DNA of 64,000 nt from Microbacterium sp. BR1 (GCF_002812725.1 NZ_NMUN01000001.1:62001-126000); one strand, 5' to 3'. Numbered from the stretch's first letter, positions 33,537 to 43,202 are shown. Notes: generated by a model not told the origin, from the letters alone. Program-made: numbers and translations.

Positions 33537-35506
33537 CCGATGCCCGCATGTCCATCGACGCGCCCCCCGTGCAGCCACTCATCAGCGACGCCCTGATCGT
33601 CCTGCGCGCCCCGACCCAGGTGTGGTCGGGACGCGACGGGGATGTTCGCGCAGACGATCCCGATCGTGCGATCGACGGGGTGTTCCACGGAGACGTGCGG
33701 TACTTGCGGGAGGCATCCCTGACATACGACGGCGCGAGGCCGGAGTGGATCTCCGCATCCCCGGAGAGTGCCTCGCGCGCCTTGTTCGGCGGGATCATGC
33801 GGCGCTTGGACGACCCCACACCCGACCCGAAGGTGAGGGTGGTCCGCGACCGGATCGTGGAGGCGGGAAGCGTGCACGAGACGATCTCGCTGCGCTCTCA
33901 CGTCGGGCACCCGATCGAGACCGTGCTGCGCGTGCGGCTCGTGCCCGAGTTCGCCTCTCTCCACGATGTCAAGGGCGGCATGGCCGGGCCGCGCGCATGG
34001 TCCGCCGAGCAAGGGACCGCCCGGGGCGCGGCCCCCGTCGTCACCGTGTCGTCGATGGACCAGTCCTTCGCGGTGACCGCGCCCGAGGCATCCGTCGAGG
34101 TCACTGACGATGCGATCACGCTCGTGTGGAGCGTGCGGATTCCCGCGCGCGGCACGGTGGAGGTCGCGTGGTCCGTCGCGCTCGAGGACCCGACGCTCGT
34201 GGTGCAGGGTGCCGCGAGCGCCATCGAGTGGCGCCCCGTGTCGCCCGCGGGCACGCACGACGGCCGCGGGGTGGACCCCCGTGTCGAGCGCTGGCTCGAC
34301 GCGGCCCTGGGCGATCTCGATGCGCTGCGGCTCGCTCTCCCCGATCATCCGCACGACGAGTTCTACGCGGCCGGCGCCCCGTGGTTCTTCACCCTCTTCG
34401 GGCGTGATTCGCTGTGGGCCGCGCGGCTCGCCCTGCCCGTCGACACGCGGATCGCGGCATCCACGCTTCGCGTCCTCGCCCGGATGCAGGGCGAGGACAC
34501 CCATGCTGCGACGGCCGAGCAGCCGGGCAAGATCCTGCACGAGCTGCGGGCGACGCCCCTCGAGATGCCGGGAGAGGGCATCGTTCTGCCCCCGGTGTAT
34601 TTCGGCACGGTCGATGCGACCGCGCTATGGGTGTGCCTCCTCTCGGATGCCTGGGCGTGGGGCATGCCCGACGGCGAGGTGCGCGCCCTCGTGCCCGCGC
34701 TGCGATCCGCGCTCGGTTGGCTCGTCGATCACGGCGACAGCGACGGCGACGGGTTCATCGACTACGTCGACGAGTCCGGCCACGGTCTCGCGAACCAGGG
34801 GTGGAAGGACTCGGGGGATTCGATCCAGTGGCGCACGGGAGAGCTCGCGGAGGGGCCGATAGCCCTGTGCGAGGTGCAGGGGTACGCGTACGAGGCCGCG
34901 CTCGCCGGCGCATCCATCCTCGAGCGCCTCGGCGAGTCCGGATATGACGAGCTGCGGTCCTGGGCCGCGGGGCTGAGGGAGCGCTTCGCCGAGTCGTTCT
35001 GGGTGGAGACCCCGGAGGGGCGGTATCCCGCCGTCGCGCTCGATGCGCACAAACGTCCGGTCGATACCCTGACGAGCAACATCGGCCACCTGCTCGGCAC
35101 CGGCATTCTTGATCCGGCCGACGAGCGCGCGGTGGCAGAACTCCTGCTCGGGCCGAGCATGCTGTCGGGATTCGGGGTGCGGACGATGTCGACGGATGCC
35201 GCGGGGTATTGGCCCCTCAGCTATCACGGCGGCAGCGTGTGGACCCACGACTCCGCGATCGTCGCGCACGGCATGGCGCGTGCGGGCCTGGGGGAGGCCG
35301 CTGCGACGGTCGTCGACGGATTGCTCGAGGCGGCCGAGGCCTTCCGGTTCCGGATGCCGGAGTTGCACAGCGGCGACCCCCGTTCGGAGACGCGTACACC
35401 GACCCCGTATCCCGCGGCGTGTCGCCCGCAGGCCTGGTCCGCGGCCGCCGCCGTCGTCGCGGCGCAGGTGTCCCGAGGGGCCGTTCCGGGAGTCTTCGCG
35501 GGCTGA
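33533..35506 (+). CDS. Glycogen-debranching-type glycosidase
   Basis: The 657-aa protein has an N-terminal GDE_N_bis-type beta-sandwich (IDGVFHGDVRYLREASL) and a C-terminal six-hairpin glycosidase domain (WFFTLFGRDSLWAARLAL, GWKDSGDSIQWRTGELA, GPIALCEVQGYAYEAAL, MSTDAAGYWPLSYHGGSVWTHDSAI) as in amylo-alpha-1,6-glucosidases. There is no signal peptide, so it acts in the cytoplasm on the imported oligosaccharide, probably at alpha-glucosidic bonds. The start overlaps the permease stop. Confidence 0.85.
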   Translation: MTDARMSIDAPPVQPLISDALIVLRAPTQVWSGRDGDVRADDPDRAIDGVFHGDVRYLREASLTYDGARPEWISASPESASRALFGGIMRRLDDPTPDPKVRVVRDRIVEAGSVHETISLRSHVGHPIETVLRVRLVPEFASLHDVKGGMAGPRAWSAEQGTARGAAPVVTVSSMDQSFAVTAPEASVEVTDDAITLVWSVRIPARGTVEVAWSVALEDPTLVVQGAASAIEWRPVSPAGTHDGRGVDPRVERWLDAALGDLDALRLALPDHPHDEFYAAGAPWFFTLFGRDSLWAARLALPVDTRIAASTLRVLARMQGEDTHAATAEQPGKILHELRATPLEMPGEGIVLPPVYFGTVDATALWVCLLSDAWAWGMPDGEVRALVPALRSALGWLVDHGDSDGDGFIDYVDESGHGLANQGWKDSGDSIQWRTGELAEGPIALCEVQGYAYEAALAGASILERLGESGYDELRSWAAGLRERFAESFWVETPEGRYPAVALDAHKRPVDTLTSNIGHLLGTGILDPADERAVAELLLGPSMLSGFGVRTMSTDAAGYWPLSYHGGSVWTHDSAIVAHGMARAGLGEAAATVVDGLLEAAEAFRFRMPELHSGDPRSETRTPTPYPAACRPQAWSAAAAVVAAQVSRGAVPGVFAG

Positions 35507-35569
35507 CGGGCTCGTCGGTCGGGTGAGCAGATGCGTCGGGGGTGGCGGGCGGGGCCGCATACCCGCCTC

Positions 35570-36028
35570 TCAGCGGACGGGCCAGCAGATCTGCGTGCGC
35601 CACTTCGTCGCATCGGGCTCGACTTCCGGATCCGTGAGGTAGCTCTCCCACATCACGTCGCCGACGTCGAGGTGCGTGTCGGTGAAGTAGCGCTGCAACT
35701 CGGCGTACGTGCGCTCCATGGTGTCGAACGGGCCGACGTGCACCGCCTCGACGGTCCTCCCGCCCGGCAGCATGCCCGGCTTCACGTCACCGACCGACGC
35801 GATCACCGAGGCGACAGGGAAACCGGCTTCGACATCCACGGTCTCGCCCGGCTGGCCGTAGTACTTGCCGAACGGCGCTCCGCTGGGGTGGATGCCCTGA
35901 GCTTCGAGCGCCTTCATGGTGTGCTCGAACGCGCGGGAGAAGAACTGCGTCAGTTCGGACATCGGCACCCGCTCTCGGACGCCCGCAGTGAGTTGTTCAG
36001 GACGGTCGACGACAGTGATGGTTGTCAT
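35570..36028 (-). CDS. GyrI-like small-molecule-binding protein
   Basis: The 152-aa protein reads as a stand-alone AraC effector-binding (GyrI-like) domain: LTAGVRERVPMSELTQFFSRAFEHTMKALEAQG, GAPFGKYYG, VEAGFPVA and TVEAVHVGPFDTMERTYAELQRYF, ending ESYLTDPEVEPDATKWRTQICWPV. Such domains bind hydrophobic ligands, and some hydrolyse xenobiotics. It is the outer gene of a leftward pair with the flavin reductase. Confidence 0.85.
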   Translation of the reverse strand: MTTITVVDRPEQLTAGVRERVPMSELTQFFSRAFEHTMKALEAQGIHPSGAPFGKYYGQPGETVDVEAGFPVASVIASVGDVKPGMLPGGRTVEAVHVGPFDTMERTYAELQRYFTDTHLDVGDVMWESYLTDPEVEPDATKWRTQICWPVR

Positions 36029-36115
36029 CTTTCGAGACTCGTAGGTCAGGGCGGCGCATGCCAGGGCCGAAGGTCCCGCGCCGTTCGCCCGCGGTCCACG
36101 ACGAACTCTCGAGGA

Positions 36116-36649
36116 TCAGGCGATCTTCGACTGATCCGTCAGCCGGTGCCACTCGCGGTTGTGGTAGACCAGCGGCTGACTCGCCGAGTCGCCCGGGTCG
36201 GCCGCTTCCGACTCAAGCGCGAGCGCGGCCACCACGGTTGAGCCGCCCGCCTCCATCTTGTTCACCACACGTCCCCGGATCCATGCGTGCGCTGCCGGGA
36301 AGTACGGCTCTCCGGTGGGCAGTCGCGCCCAGAGCGTTGTGTCGGCGAAGCGGTCGATTCCGCTCGTCGCGCCCAGCTTGGCAATCGCGAGCTGGTCTGC
36401 CGCCAACAGGTGGACCACGACGGTGTCGGCCCTGCGCAGGGTGGGCGTAGAGGAGGACAACTCCGAGATCGAGAAGACCAGCAGTGGTGGTGTGACGCTC
36501 ACGGAGAACACGCTGGTGGCGGTGAGGGCAACCGGACCGTCCCCGACGTCGGCGGTGATCACGGCGACTCCGGCGGGGTGATTACGGAAGGCGGACTTGA
36601 AGTCGTCGGCGGCGAGCCAGTCGTCGCCCGATGAGGAAGTTGTCGTCAT
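36116..36649 (-). CDS. Flavin reductase (HpaC/RutF-like)
   Basis: The 177-aa protein has the flavin reductase split-barrel pattern: FKSAFRNHPAGVAVITADVGDGPVALTATSVFSVSVTPPLLVFSIS, and a C-terminal PLVYHNREWHRL. It supplies reduced FMN/FAD to a two-component monooxygenase, most likely one of the luciferase-like enzymes that flank it at 36923 and 39804. ATG 36649 follows AAGGAGTGGCG. Confidence 0.9.
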   Translation of the reverse strand: MTTTSSSGDDWLAADDFKSAFRNHPAGVAVITADVGDGPVALTATSVFSVSVTPPLLVFSISELSSSTPTLRRADTVVVHLLAADQLAIAKLGATSGIDRFADTTLWARLPTGEPYFPAAHAWIRGRVVNKMEAGGSTVVAALALESEAADPGDSASQPLVYHNREWHRLTDQSKIA

Positions 36650-36764
36650 CGCCACTCCTTGAACAGCTCTTCGGGTCACCCGCGACGGAACGATCGCGAG
36701 CTTTCGTGCTGGAGGCTAACACAGGAGATATGACGAAAAACAGCCCGAGCGTTCATATTTATGG

Positions 36765-36793
36765 GTTACATGTTCGGATAAACCCGCTACTAT
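36765..36793 (+). promoter_or_regulatory. Promoter candidate for luciferase-like gene
   Basis: TACTAT (36788-36793) is spaced 17 bp from GTTACA (36765-36770), with short inverted arms GGGTT/AACCC at 36763-36785 around the spacer. It lies in the 273-bp AT-richer gap between the divergent flavin reductase and monooxygenase genes. Confidence 0.4.
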
Positions 36794-36922
36794 CGGAAGT
36801 GCACGACACGGTGTGGCGCAATGCGTTTAGGGTGTGTGGTGCTCGAGAGACGTTCCAGACGGCGGTGCGACAATGGCGCGCCCGCTGCTGGAAACGAAAA
36901 ACATCCAATGGAGGAGAGTTCA

Positions 36923-37990
36923 ATGAGAGCCGGCGTATCGATCTTCTTTCAGAATCTGCATGAGGACTTGACCGATCGAGCGGTCATCGAGGGAGACCTG
37001 CGCCACGGCGTGCTGGCCGAAGAACTCGGGTTCGACTGGGTCTCGGTGGTCGAGCATCACTTCGACTCGTACTCGATGTCGCCCGACAACATGCAGATCC
37101 TGGCCTACCTGGCGGGCAAGACGAGCCGTATCGGGCTGCAGACCGGCGCGGTCATCCTGCCCTGGCACGATCCTCTCCGCGTGGCCGAGCGGGTCATCCT
37201 GCTCGACGAGATGAGCGGTGGTCGGCTGCGGTTCGGAGTGGGCCGCGGTCTGGCCAAGATGGAGTACGACGGCTTCCGCACCGACATGGACGAATCGCGC
37301 GAGCGCTTCGACGAGAGCCTCGCGATGATCATGCGGGCACTGGATACCGGCATCATGGAGGGCGACGGCAAGTACTACCCACAACCGGCGACCGAACTGC
37401 GACCCCGCCCGTCCCGCTCGTTCACGGACCGCATGTTCATGGTCGCCATGTCGCCGGACTCCGCGCGGGCCGCGGCCGAGGTGGGCCTGCCGATCCTGCT
37501 TTTCCCCTCGAAACCCCTCGAAGAGGAGGCGAAGACGATCGCCGCGTACCGAGAGAGCTTCGAAGACAAGCACGGTCGCAAGGCGCCGCCGGCGATCTTC
37601 AGCGACATCAGCTTCTGCCACGAAGACGCGGAGTTCGCCGCGGAGGTGCTCGAACGGCATCAGACCAAGCAGTATTCGTCCTTCCGCAATCACTACTCCT
37701 ACGACGGCGATCACTTCGGCAAGACGAAGGGGTATGAGAGCTATGCCGAGTCGGCGAAGTACGTGCGTGAGACGAGCCTCGAAGACTACGTTCGCGGCTA
37801 CAACGCCATTCAGGCGACGGGAACGCCCGAACAGGTGATCGCGAAGATCAAGGAGCGGGTCGAGGTGCTCGGCAAGGACACGTTCGACATGCAGTTCACA
37901 CTGACCTGGGGTGGTATCCCGTACGACCTGGTCGACCACAGCATGAAGCTGCTCGCGCGCGAAGTCCTTCCCGCCATCCGCGACTTCTGA
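36923..37990 (+). CDS. Luciferase-like (LLM) flavin-dependent oxidoreductase
   Basis: The 355-aa protein is a bacterial-luciferase-like monooxygenase: HGVLAEELGFDWVSVVEHHF, GLQTGAVILPWHDPLRVAERVILLDEMSGGRLRFGVGRG. It uses reduced flavin and O2, with the divergent flavin reductase as likely partner. It leads an operon with an SDR and an SMP-30 lactonase. ATG 36923 follows GGAGGAGAGTTCA. Confidence 0.88.
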   Translation: MRAGVSIFFQNLHEDLTDRAVIEGDLRHGVLAEELGFDWVSVVEHHFDSYSMSPDNMQILAYLAGKTSRIGLQTGAVILPWHDPLRVAERVILLDEMSGGRLRFGVGRGLAKMEYDGFRTDMDESRERFDESLAMIMRALDTGIMEGDGKYYPQPATELRPRPSRSFTDRMFMVAMSPDSARAAAEVGLPILLFPSKPLEEEAKTIAAYRESFEDKHGRKAPPAIFSDISFCHEDAEFAAEVLERHQTKQYSSFRNHYSYDGDHFGKTKGYESYAESAKYVRETSLEDYVRGYNAIQATGTPEQVIAKIKERVEVLGKDTFDMQFTLTWGGIPYDLVDHSMKLLAREVLPAIRDF

Positions 37991-37999
37991 GGAGCGACG

Positions 38000-38860
38000 A
38001 TGGGTTCCGAGAAGAACGACTCCTTGGAGCAGGCCCGCGTCACGGTCGTGACAGGCGGGGCGTCCGGGATCGGGCGTGCTGCTGCCGAGGCGGCGGCGGC
38101 GCGTGGAGACCGCGTCATCACGGTGGACCGAGCGGATGCCGACGTGGTCGCGGATCTGTCGACGCGCGCGGGGTGCCAAGAGATGGCAGAGCGTGTGCGG
38201 GAGCTGACGGACCGGATCGACGGGCTCGTGACTTCGGCTGGCGTGGCCGGAGATGTGAACCCGGATGCGCTCATCATCGGTGTCAACTACTTCGGCACGC
38301 GGGACGTCGTCGACCTCCTCTACCCGCTGCTGAAGAGCAGCCGGACGCCAGGCGTCGCGGTGGTCTCCTCGATCGCGATGCTTCGTATCGCGGATGACGA
38401 TGCGCTCGTGGAAGCCCTGCTGGCCGGCGACCGCGATCGTGCCGTCGCGATCGCGGAGGCTTCGTCGGCCCTGATCTACGCCTACGAGGGCACCAAACGG
38501 GCGCTCAGTCGCTGGGTGCGCGCGACGGCGGTGACGTCTGAATGGGCCGGCGCGGGCATCATGCTGAACGCCGTCGCGCCGGGGATCGTCATGACGCCCG
38601 GGGCCGCGCACACGCTGACCAGCGAGGAGTCGCGATCGAACGCACTGGCGCGGATCCCGCACCCGGCCGGGTTCGGTCTGCCCGGCACGGTCGGCAGCCT
38701 CCTGGCCTGGCTGGTCGGACCGGACAACCGCTCGCTAACAGGCCAGACGGTGTTCGTCGACAGCGGCCATGAGGCTCTGACCGGAGTCGCCCTCCCGCGG
38801 CATCGCGACCACGACCGCGTCGTCCCCCAGAAGCCGTCGAATACGATCACGAAGGAATAG
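38000..38860 (+). CDS. Short-chain dehydrogenase/reductase
   Basis: The 286-aa SDR has VTGGASGIG for NAD(P) binding, NYFGTRDVVDLL, Ser in VVSSIAM and the catalytic YEGTK (YxxxK). It resembles 3-alpha-hydroxysteroid dehydrogenase-type short SDRs in layout, with an inserted segment between the active-site Ser and Tyr. It would oxidise a secondary alcohol made by the preceding monooxygenase. RBS GAGGAG, 9 bp after the previous stop. Confidence 0.88.
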   Translation: MGSEKNDSLEQARVTVVTGGASGIGRAAAEAAAARGDRVITVDRADADVVADLSTRAGCQEMAERVRELTDRIDGLVTSAGVAGDVNPDALIIGVNYFGTRDVVDLLYPLLKSSRTPGVAVVSSIAMLRIADDDALVEALLAGDRDRAVAIAEASSALIYAYEGTKRALSRWVRATAVTSEWAGAGIMLNAVAPGIVMTPGAAHTLTSEESRSNALARIPHPAGFGLPGTVGSLLAWLVGPDNRSLTGQTVFVDSGHEALTGVALPRHRDHDRVVPQKPSNTITKE

Positions 38861-38862
38861 TC

Positions 38863-39720
38863 ATGCGAACAATAAGGACCATCGTCCGCGGTCTCAACTT
38901 CCCGGAGAGCCCCCGCTGGCACGACGGCATGCTGTGGTTCTCGGACATCTACGGCAAGACGCTGTTCACGTGCCGCGACGACGGGCACCTCACCGAGGTG
39001 TTGCACGTCGAGGGATTGCCCTCCGGACTCGGTTTCGATCCACAGGGCAGAGCGCTGATCGCGTCGATGCGGGACGGCGTGCTCATTCGAAACACGACCG
39101 AGGGCCCCGAGACGGTGGCTGACCTCAGCGCGCTCGCCGCGGGGAGTGCGGCGAACTTCGGCGGTTTCATGCTCAATGACATGGTCGTGGATCCTGATGG
39201 TCGCGCCTACATCGGCGTCTACGGGGTAGGCCCGAACCAGGACAGCACGGGGATCGTGCTGGTTGAGCCAGGCGGGGACGCGCAACTCGTGGCCGACGGA
39301 CTGGCGTACGTAAACGGCATGGTGATCACCCCGGATCGCTCGACCCTCATTGCCGCGGAGCTCGATGGCGAGAAGATCACCGCCTACGACCTCGCGGCCG
39401 ACGGCACGCTTTCCGGGGCGCGTATCTGGGCAAGTCTGCCCGGCACCACACCCGACGGAATCTGCCTCGACGCTGAGGGGATGATCTGGACCGGTTCCGT
39501 CTACACCAACGAGTTCTTGCGCGTCCGAGAAGGCGGAGAGATCGTCGAGCGGCTTCCGGTCGGGAAGTTCGCGATGGCGCCCATGCTCGGCGGTGCCGCT
39601 GGCACGACGCTGTACCTGGCGACCGCAGACACGACGAAAGAAGAGATGCTTGCCGGAAAATCCAGCGGCGGCCTGATCGAGGTCACAGAGGTGGATGTTC
39701 CCGGTGCCGGGTGGCCGTGA
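38863..39720 (+). CDS. SMP-30/gluconolactonase-family protein
   Basis: The 285-aa six-bladed beta-propeller has metal-binding landmarks: NFPESPRWHDGMLWFSDIYGK, LNDMVVDPDGRAYIGVYG, YVNGMVITPD and TTPDGICLDAEGMIWTGSVYTNEF. This family hydrolyses lactones. Starting 2 bp after the SDR stop, it is translated with it and probably opens a lactone produced in this pathway. A paralogue lies at 51506. Confidence 0.9.
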   Translation: MRTIRTIVRGLNFPESPRWHDGMLWFSDIYGKTLFTCRDDGHLTEVLHVEGLPSGLGFDPQGRALIASMRDGVLIRNTTEGPETVADLSALAAGSAANFGGFMLNDMVVDPDGRAYIGVYGVGPNQDSTGIVLVEPGGDAQLVADGLAYVNGMVITPDRSTLIAAELDGEKITAYDLAADGTLSGARIWASLPGTTPDGICLDAEGMIWTGSVYTNEFLRVREGGEIVERLPVGKFAMAPMLGGAAGTTLYLATADTTKEEMLAGKSSGGLIEVTEVDVPGAGWP

Positions 39721-39754
39721 GCCACTCGAGCATTTGAGTTCCGAGACACGGAAG

Positions 39755-39796
39755 AGACGCCCGCGAACCGGCTTCCAGGCCGCGACGCGGGCGTCT
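39755..39796. terminator. Convergent bidirectional terminator
   Basis: AGACGCCCGCG (39755-39765) pairs with CGCGGGCGTCT (39786-39796), followed by TTGTCGTCT on the plus strand. It lies between the convergent SMP-30 and LimB-like genes. Confidence 0.65.
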
Positions 39797-39803
39797 TGTC
39801 GTC

Positions 39804-40988
39804 TCAGACCGGCGCTGACGCGGCGGCCTCCCGGGACGCGCGTTCATTCCGATACCGCTCGGCGGCTGCCGCCTGTGCCGCACCCGTGGCCTTGGCGGTC
39901 CGAAAATCGGAGCCGACCAGCTCTGCCCACGAACGTTCGGAGGCTTGGCTCTGGCCCTGGAATTCGGGCATCACCTCCTCGGCGAAGATCTGGTAGCTCC
40001 GCCGCGTCGCCACCGGATCGGCGAAGTCGGCGCCCATGAAGAGGTACGTGCCGAAGCCGCCGGACTTCTCGGTCAGCCGCAGCAACTGCTGTCGGGCCAT
40101 CTCGGGGGTGCCGATGACGCCGTATCCCGAATCGTTGATGAAATCGACGAATTCGCGGGTGGTGTCGAACGCGGGCTGACCAGGGGTGACCTTGTTGAAG
40201 TAGCTGAAGATGGCGTGCAGGCCGTATTCCATGTCCTTCGCGGCCTGCTCCACGCTGTCGGCGACGTGCATAGGACCCATCAGTCGCCAGGTCGCCTTCG
40301 AAACGTTCTGCCCGAAGGTGGCCGCTTCGGCCTGAACGATCTCCCAGTGCTCGGCGAGCTTCTCGATGCCCTGCGGATTGGTAGCGGCGACGGAGAGGAG
40401 GCTGATGCCGTTCCGGCCCGCCAGGCGCGGACCCGCCGGGGATACCACCGCGGTCACGGCCACCTCGACATCGGAATATGCGGGAAGCTGCAGTACGGCG
40501 TCTCGCAACTCGAACCAGTCGGTCTTCGCGGTCACGGTCTCTCCGCGCAAGAGCGGCAGGATGACGTTCAGGGCCTCTTCCATGCGTACGCGCAGGAGGG
40601 ATGAGTCGATGCCGATCATCTCGGCATCCTTCACCAACTGTCCGGGCCCGACACCGAGCATCGTCCTGCCTCGGGTCATGTGATCGAGCTGGCGGATGCG
40701 CGCTGCCGTGTGGAACGGGTTGTGATAAGGAAGCGAAGCGACACCCGTGCCGAGTCGGATGCGCGACGTGCGTTCGGCCGCGGCCGCGATGAAGACCTCC
40801 GGTGAGGCGTTCAAGCTCAGTCCGCCGGAGTGGTGTTCGCCGATCCACGCTTCGTCGTAGCCGAACTCCTCGAGGTATGTGATCAGCTGCAGGTTGCGCT
40901 CGAACGCGAGCGTCGGGTTCGTGCCGACGCGGTGGTACGGGGAGAGGAAGGTCCCGAAGCGGAGGCGTGGACCTGTGTACGAGCTCAT
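39804..40988 (-). CDS. LimB-like flavin-dependent monooxygenase
   Basis: The 394-aa luciferase-like protein matches the limonene 1,2-monooxygenase group: RFGTFLSPYHRVGTNPTLAFERNLQLITYLEEFGYDEAWIGEHHS, SPEVFIAAAAERTSRIRLGTGVASLPYHNPF and QLDHMTRGRTMLGVGPGQL. LimB epoxidises limonene with reduced FAD; this paralogue may oxidise another cyclic terpenoid. It requires a flavin reductase, for which 36116 is the nearest candidate. It leads away from the cyclase and SDR genes upstream on the same strand. Confidence 0.85.
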   Translation of the reverse strand: MSSYTGPRLRFGTFLSPYHRVGTNPTLAFERNLQLITYLEEFGYDEAWIGEHHSGGLSLNASPEVFIAAAAERTSRIRLGTGVASLPYHNPFHTAARIRQLDHMTRGRTMLGVGPGQLVKDAEMIGIDSSLLRVRMEEALNVILPLLRGETVTAKTDWFELRDAVLQLPAYSDVEVAVTAVVSPAGPRLAGRNGISLLSVAATNPQGIEKLAEHWEIVQAEAATFGQNVSKATWRLMGPMHVADSVEQAAKDMEYGLHAIFSYFNKVTPGQPAFDTTREFVDFINDSGYGVIGTPEMARQQLLRLTEKSGGFGTYLFMGADFADPVATRRSYQIFAEEVMPEFQGQSQASERSWAELVGSDFRTAKATGAAQAAAAERYRNERASREAAASAPV

Positions 40989-41090
40989 GAGTTACTCCTG
41001 TCTGTGATGCCGGCCGCCGTGGCCGGCAGACGTGTCATCGGGCCGGCGATACGTCGGCCGAGTTGGTCTCTTCCCTGATGGACGCGCGCA

Positions 41091-41960
41091 TCAACGCACA
41101 GCTACCGCGTTCGCAGTGGACCCGAATGCTCCGTGGATTCGCAGCGGGACGCTCGCGAGGAGGAAGTCGTATCGCCCGTCGGCGCGGCAGGCGAGAGCCA
41201 GTTCCCGCAACGCCCAGAGCTCGCCGAGGGGGATCCCGAGACGTCGGAGGGCTGCGTCGTGTACGGCGTAGTCGATGGGGACCGCCTCGAAGGCCGGGTT
41301 GTCGGCGATCAGCGCGAGCGGGTCGAGCAACTCCCACAGAGCCACTGTGCTCGCATCGGCACCCGCTGAATCGGACGGATGCTTCCCGCCGAGTGCGTCG
41401 CGTCGGTTCTGGTAGCCCGTGTACAGCAGGACTGCGTCGCCCGGGTGGATCGAGACGTTCTGGGCATCGATCGCCGCCTCGACGGCAAGGCGGTCGACGC
41501 GGGTCTCACCCGGCAGGAACACTCCGTCCGGCGCCAGGACCGCGACGAGATCGAGCAGCACCCCGCGGGTGATGATCGCGGGTCCGAGTGCCTGAATACC
41601 CAGATGCGAGGGCGACGGCCGCCGGTACGTCTCCTCGAGACCATGCCCGTCGAGGTAAACCGAGGCGGGACCGTCATCGATCATCCCGAAATGCGCGAAT
41701 GCATCCCACTGCGAGCCGCCCTGCAGGGCGATCGTGACCTGGTCGTCGTTGATGACCGCGTACCGGCCGTCTCCGAGGTCGCGAATGTCGTTGTGCAGCC
41801 GGACGGATCGCTCGAATCTCGGTCGGCCGAATGGAGGGTGTGGATCGTCGAGTTCCAGGTCGAGAGAGATCACTTCACCGGTGAGCGCGGCCTTGAGCCC
41901 CCGGAGGACGTTCTCGGGGCCGAAGCGCGCCGGCGCTCCTACCCGTGAGTCAGGACCCAT
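41091..41960 (-). CDS. Cyclase-family (kynurenine formamidase-like) hydrolase
   Basis: The 289-aa protein is in the putative cyclase family. The metal site is the variant GGSQWDAFAHFG (canonical HxGTHxDxPxH), and LLDLVAVLAPDGVFLPGETRV and PGDAVLLYTGYQNR follow. Members hydrolyse amides, esters or lactones with a divalent metal. The start ATG at 41960 touches the stop of the SDR gene, so they are coupled. Substrate unknown; context suggests a cyclic oxidation product. Confidence 0.82.
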   Translation of the reverse strand: MGPDSRVGAPARFGPENVLRGLKAALTGEVISLDLELDDPHPPFGRPRFERSVRLHNDIRDLGDGRYAVINDDQVTIALQGGSQWDAFAHFGMIDDGPASVYLDGHGLEETYRRPSPSHLGIQALGPAIITRGVLLDLVAVLAPDGVFLPGETRVDRLAVEAAIDAQNVSIHPGDAVLLYTGYQNRRDALGGKHPSDSAGADASTVALWELLDPLALIADNPAFEAVPIDYAVHDAALRRLGIPLGELWALRELALACRADGRYDFLLASVPLRIHGAFGSTANAVAVR

Positions 41961-42739
41961 TACGCGAGCGCACCCCCGTCGACCGGGATGCCGACCCCGG
42001 TCACGAAGCTCGATTCGTCCGAGGCCAGAAAGAGAACCACGTCCGCGACGTCCTCAGGGGTGCCCACCCGCCGCAGCGGCGTGTTCTGCGCCGTCCGTTC
42101 CGCGTGAGCACGAAACGCTTCGTCGCTCACACCCACCCGATTCGGGTCGGCCGTCACCTGCGCCATTCTTGTGACGATCGTGCCGGGGTTCACGGCGTTT
42201 GCGCGGACGCCGTCGGGTCCGTACATCTTGGCGACGCTGCGCATCATCAGCTGCACGCCGCCCTTGCTCATCGAGTACAGGACACCGCTCGGCGAGCCGA
42301 TGAGGCCCGAGGCGGAACTCGTATAGATGATCGAAGCCTTGGGTGCCGCGCGCTTGAGCAGGGGCATGGCGGCTGAGGTGAGGAAGAAGGCGCCCTTGAG
42401 GTTCACATCGACGACGGCGTCGAAGGCGGCGAGATCGACATCGAGCCCCGCGGCGCCTGACACGCCGGCATTGCAGAACAGAACATTGAGCTGTCCCAGA
42501 TTCTCGTCGACGAATCGGATGACACGCTGCACCTCCGCCACGTCGGCGAGATCGGCGCCCACGGCGTGGCCGTGCGTGCCGATCATGCTTGCCGTCTCCG
42601 CCGCTCCCTCGGCATCGATATCGGCCACGACGACGTGTGCGCCTTCCGCGGCCAGGCGGAGAGCCGTGGCACGACCGATTCCGCCACCGCCGCCCGTCAC
42701 GAGTGCAACGCGATCAGTGAGTCGTCCATTCGCGATCAT
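41960..42739 (-). CDS. Short-chain dehydrogenase/reductase
   Basis: The 259-aa classical SDR has VTGGGGGIGRATALRLAAEGA, NAGVSG, Ser pair in IYTSSASGL and YSMSK (YxxxK), ending FVTGVGIPVDGGALA. It oxidises or reduces a secondary alcohol/ketone. It is the first gene of a leftward set with the cyclase and LimB-like genes. Confidence 0.9.
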   Translation of the reverse strand: MIANGRLTDRVALVTGGGGGIGRATALRLAAEGAHVVVADIDAEGAAETASMIGTHGHAVGADLADVAEVQRVIRFVDENLGQLNVLFCNAGVSGAAGLDVDLAAFDAVVDVNLKGAFFLTSAAMPLLKRAAPKASIIYTSSASGLIGSPSGVLYSMSKGGVQLMMRSVAKMYGPDGVRANAVNPGTIVTRMAQVTADPNRVGVSDEAFRAHAERTAQNTPLRRVGTPEDVADVVLFLASDESSFVTGVGIPVDGGALA

Positions 42740-42794
42740 GGGTTGAGAGTATCCACGCGATGGAGCAGAGTCAACGCAAAACTGGTCAAAAACC

Positions 42795-42809
42795 TATACA
42801 ACTGTTATA
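42795..42809. promoter_or_regulatory. AT-rich imperfect palindrome between divergent operons
   Basis: TATACAACTGTTATA is an imperfect palindrome in the 175-bp gap between the leftward SDR and the rightward EthD gene, flanked by TTATAAATTAG. It could be a shared operator, possibly for the IclR protein at 50606, but no second copy was found. Confidence 0.3.
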
Positions 42810-42914
42810 AATTAGTGCGTAATCGAACGCGAAGGCGCGGCGCTACCCGGGTGTTGTTCACGGATCGACCTGTCGTGTTTTCGTACCGCAAATCACCTCC
42901 CGAGAGGGGCCGCT

Positions 42915-43202
42915 GTGCTCGACATCTACGCTCTCTACAATCGCCCGGACGATCCCGAGCACTTCACAGACCACTACGAAAGCGTTCACGCGGTGCTCTG
43001 TCGCAAGATTCCCGGACTTCGGGAGTTCGTCTGGGGCCTGACGGAGAATGAGGACGACACCTTCATGGTCGTACGCATGACCTTCGACGACGAGGGAAGT
43101 GCGACCAGCGGCATGGCCTCGCCGGAGGGTCAGGCTGCTATCGCGGACTCGCCCAACCTCCGGGCGAAGGGAGTGAGGAGCTACCGCGTCACTCGACGCT
43201 GA
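42915..43202 (+). CDS. EthD-family small protein
   Basis: The 95-aa dimeric alpha/beta-barrel protein has the EthD pattern MLDIYALYNRPDDPEHFTDHYESVHAVLCRKIPGLREFVW. EthD-like proteins act in ether degradation or as polyketide/aromatic decarboxylase or cyclase-type enzymes. The GTG start follows GAGAGGGGCC. A true terminator follows it, so it is expressed separately from the importer downstream. Confidence 0.85.
   Translation: MLDIYALYNRPDDPEHFTDHYESVHAVLCRKIPGLREFVWGLTENEDDTFMVVRMTFDDEGSATSGMASPEGQAAIADSPNLRAKGVRSYRVTRR

Noticed and set aside
36920..38662. 580-aa minus-strand open frame
   Set aside because: It mirrors the luciferase-like and SDR genes on the other strand and has no recognisable domain.
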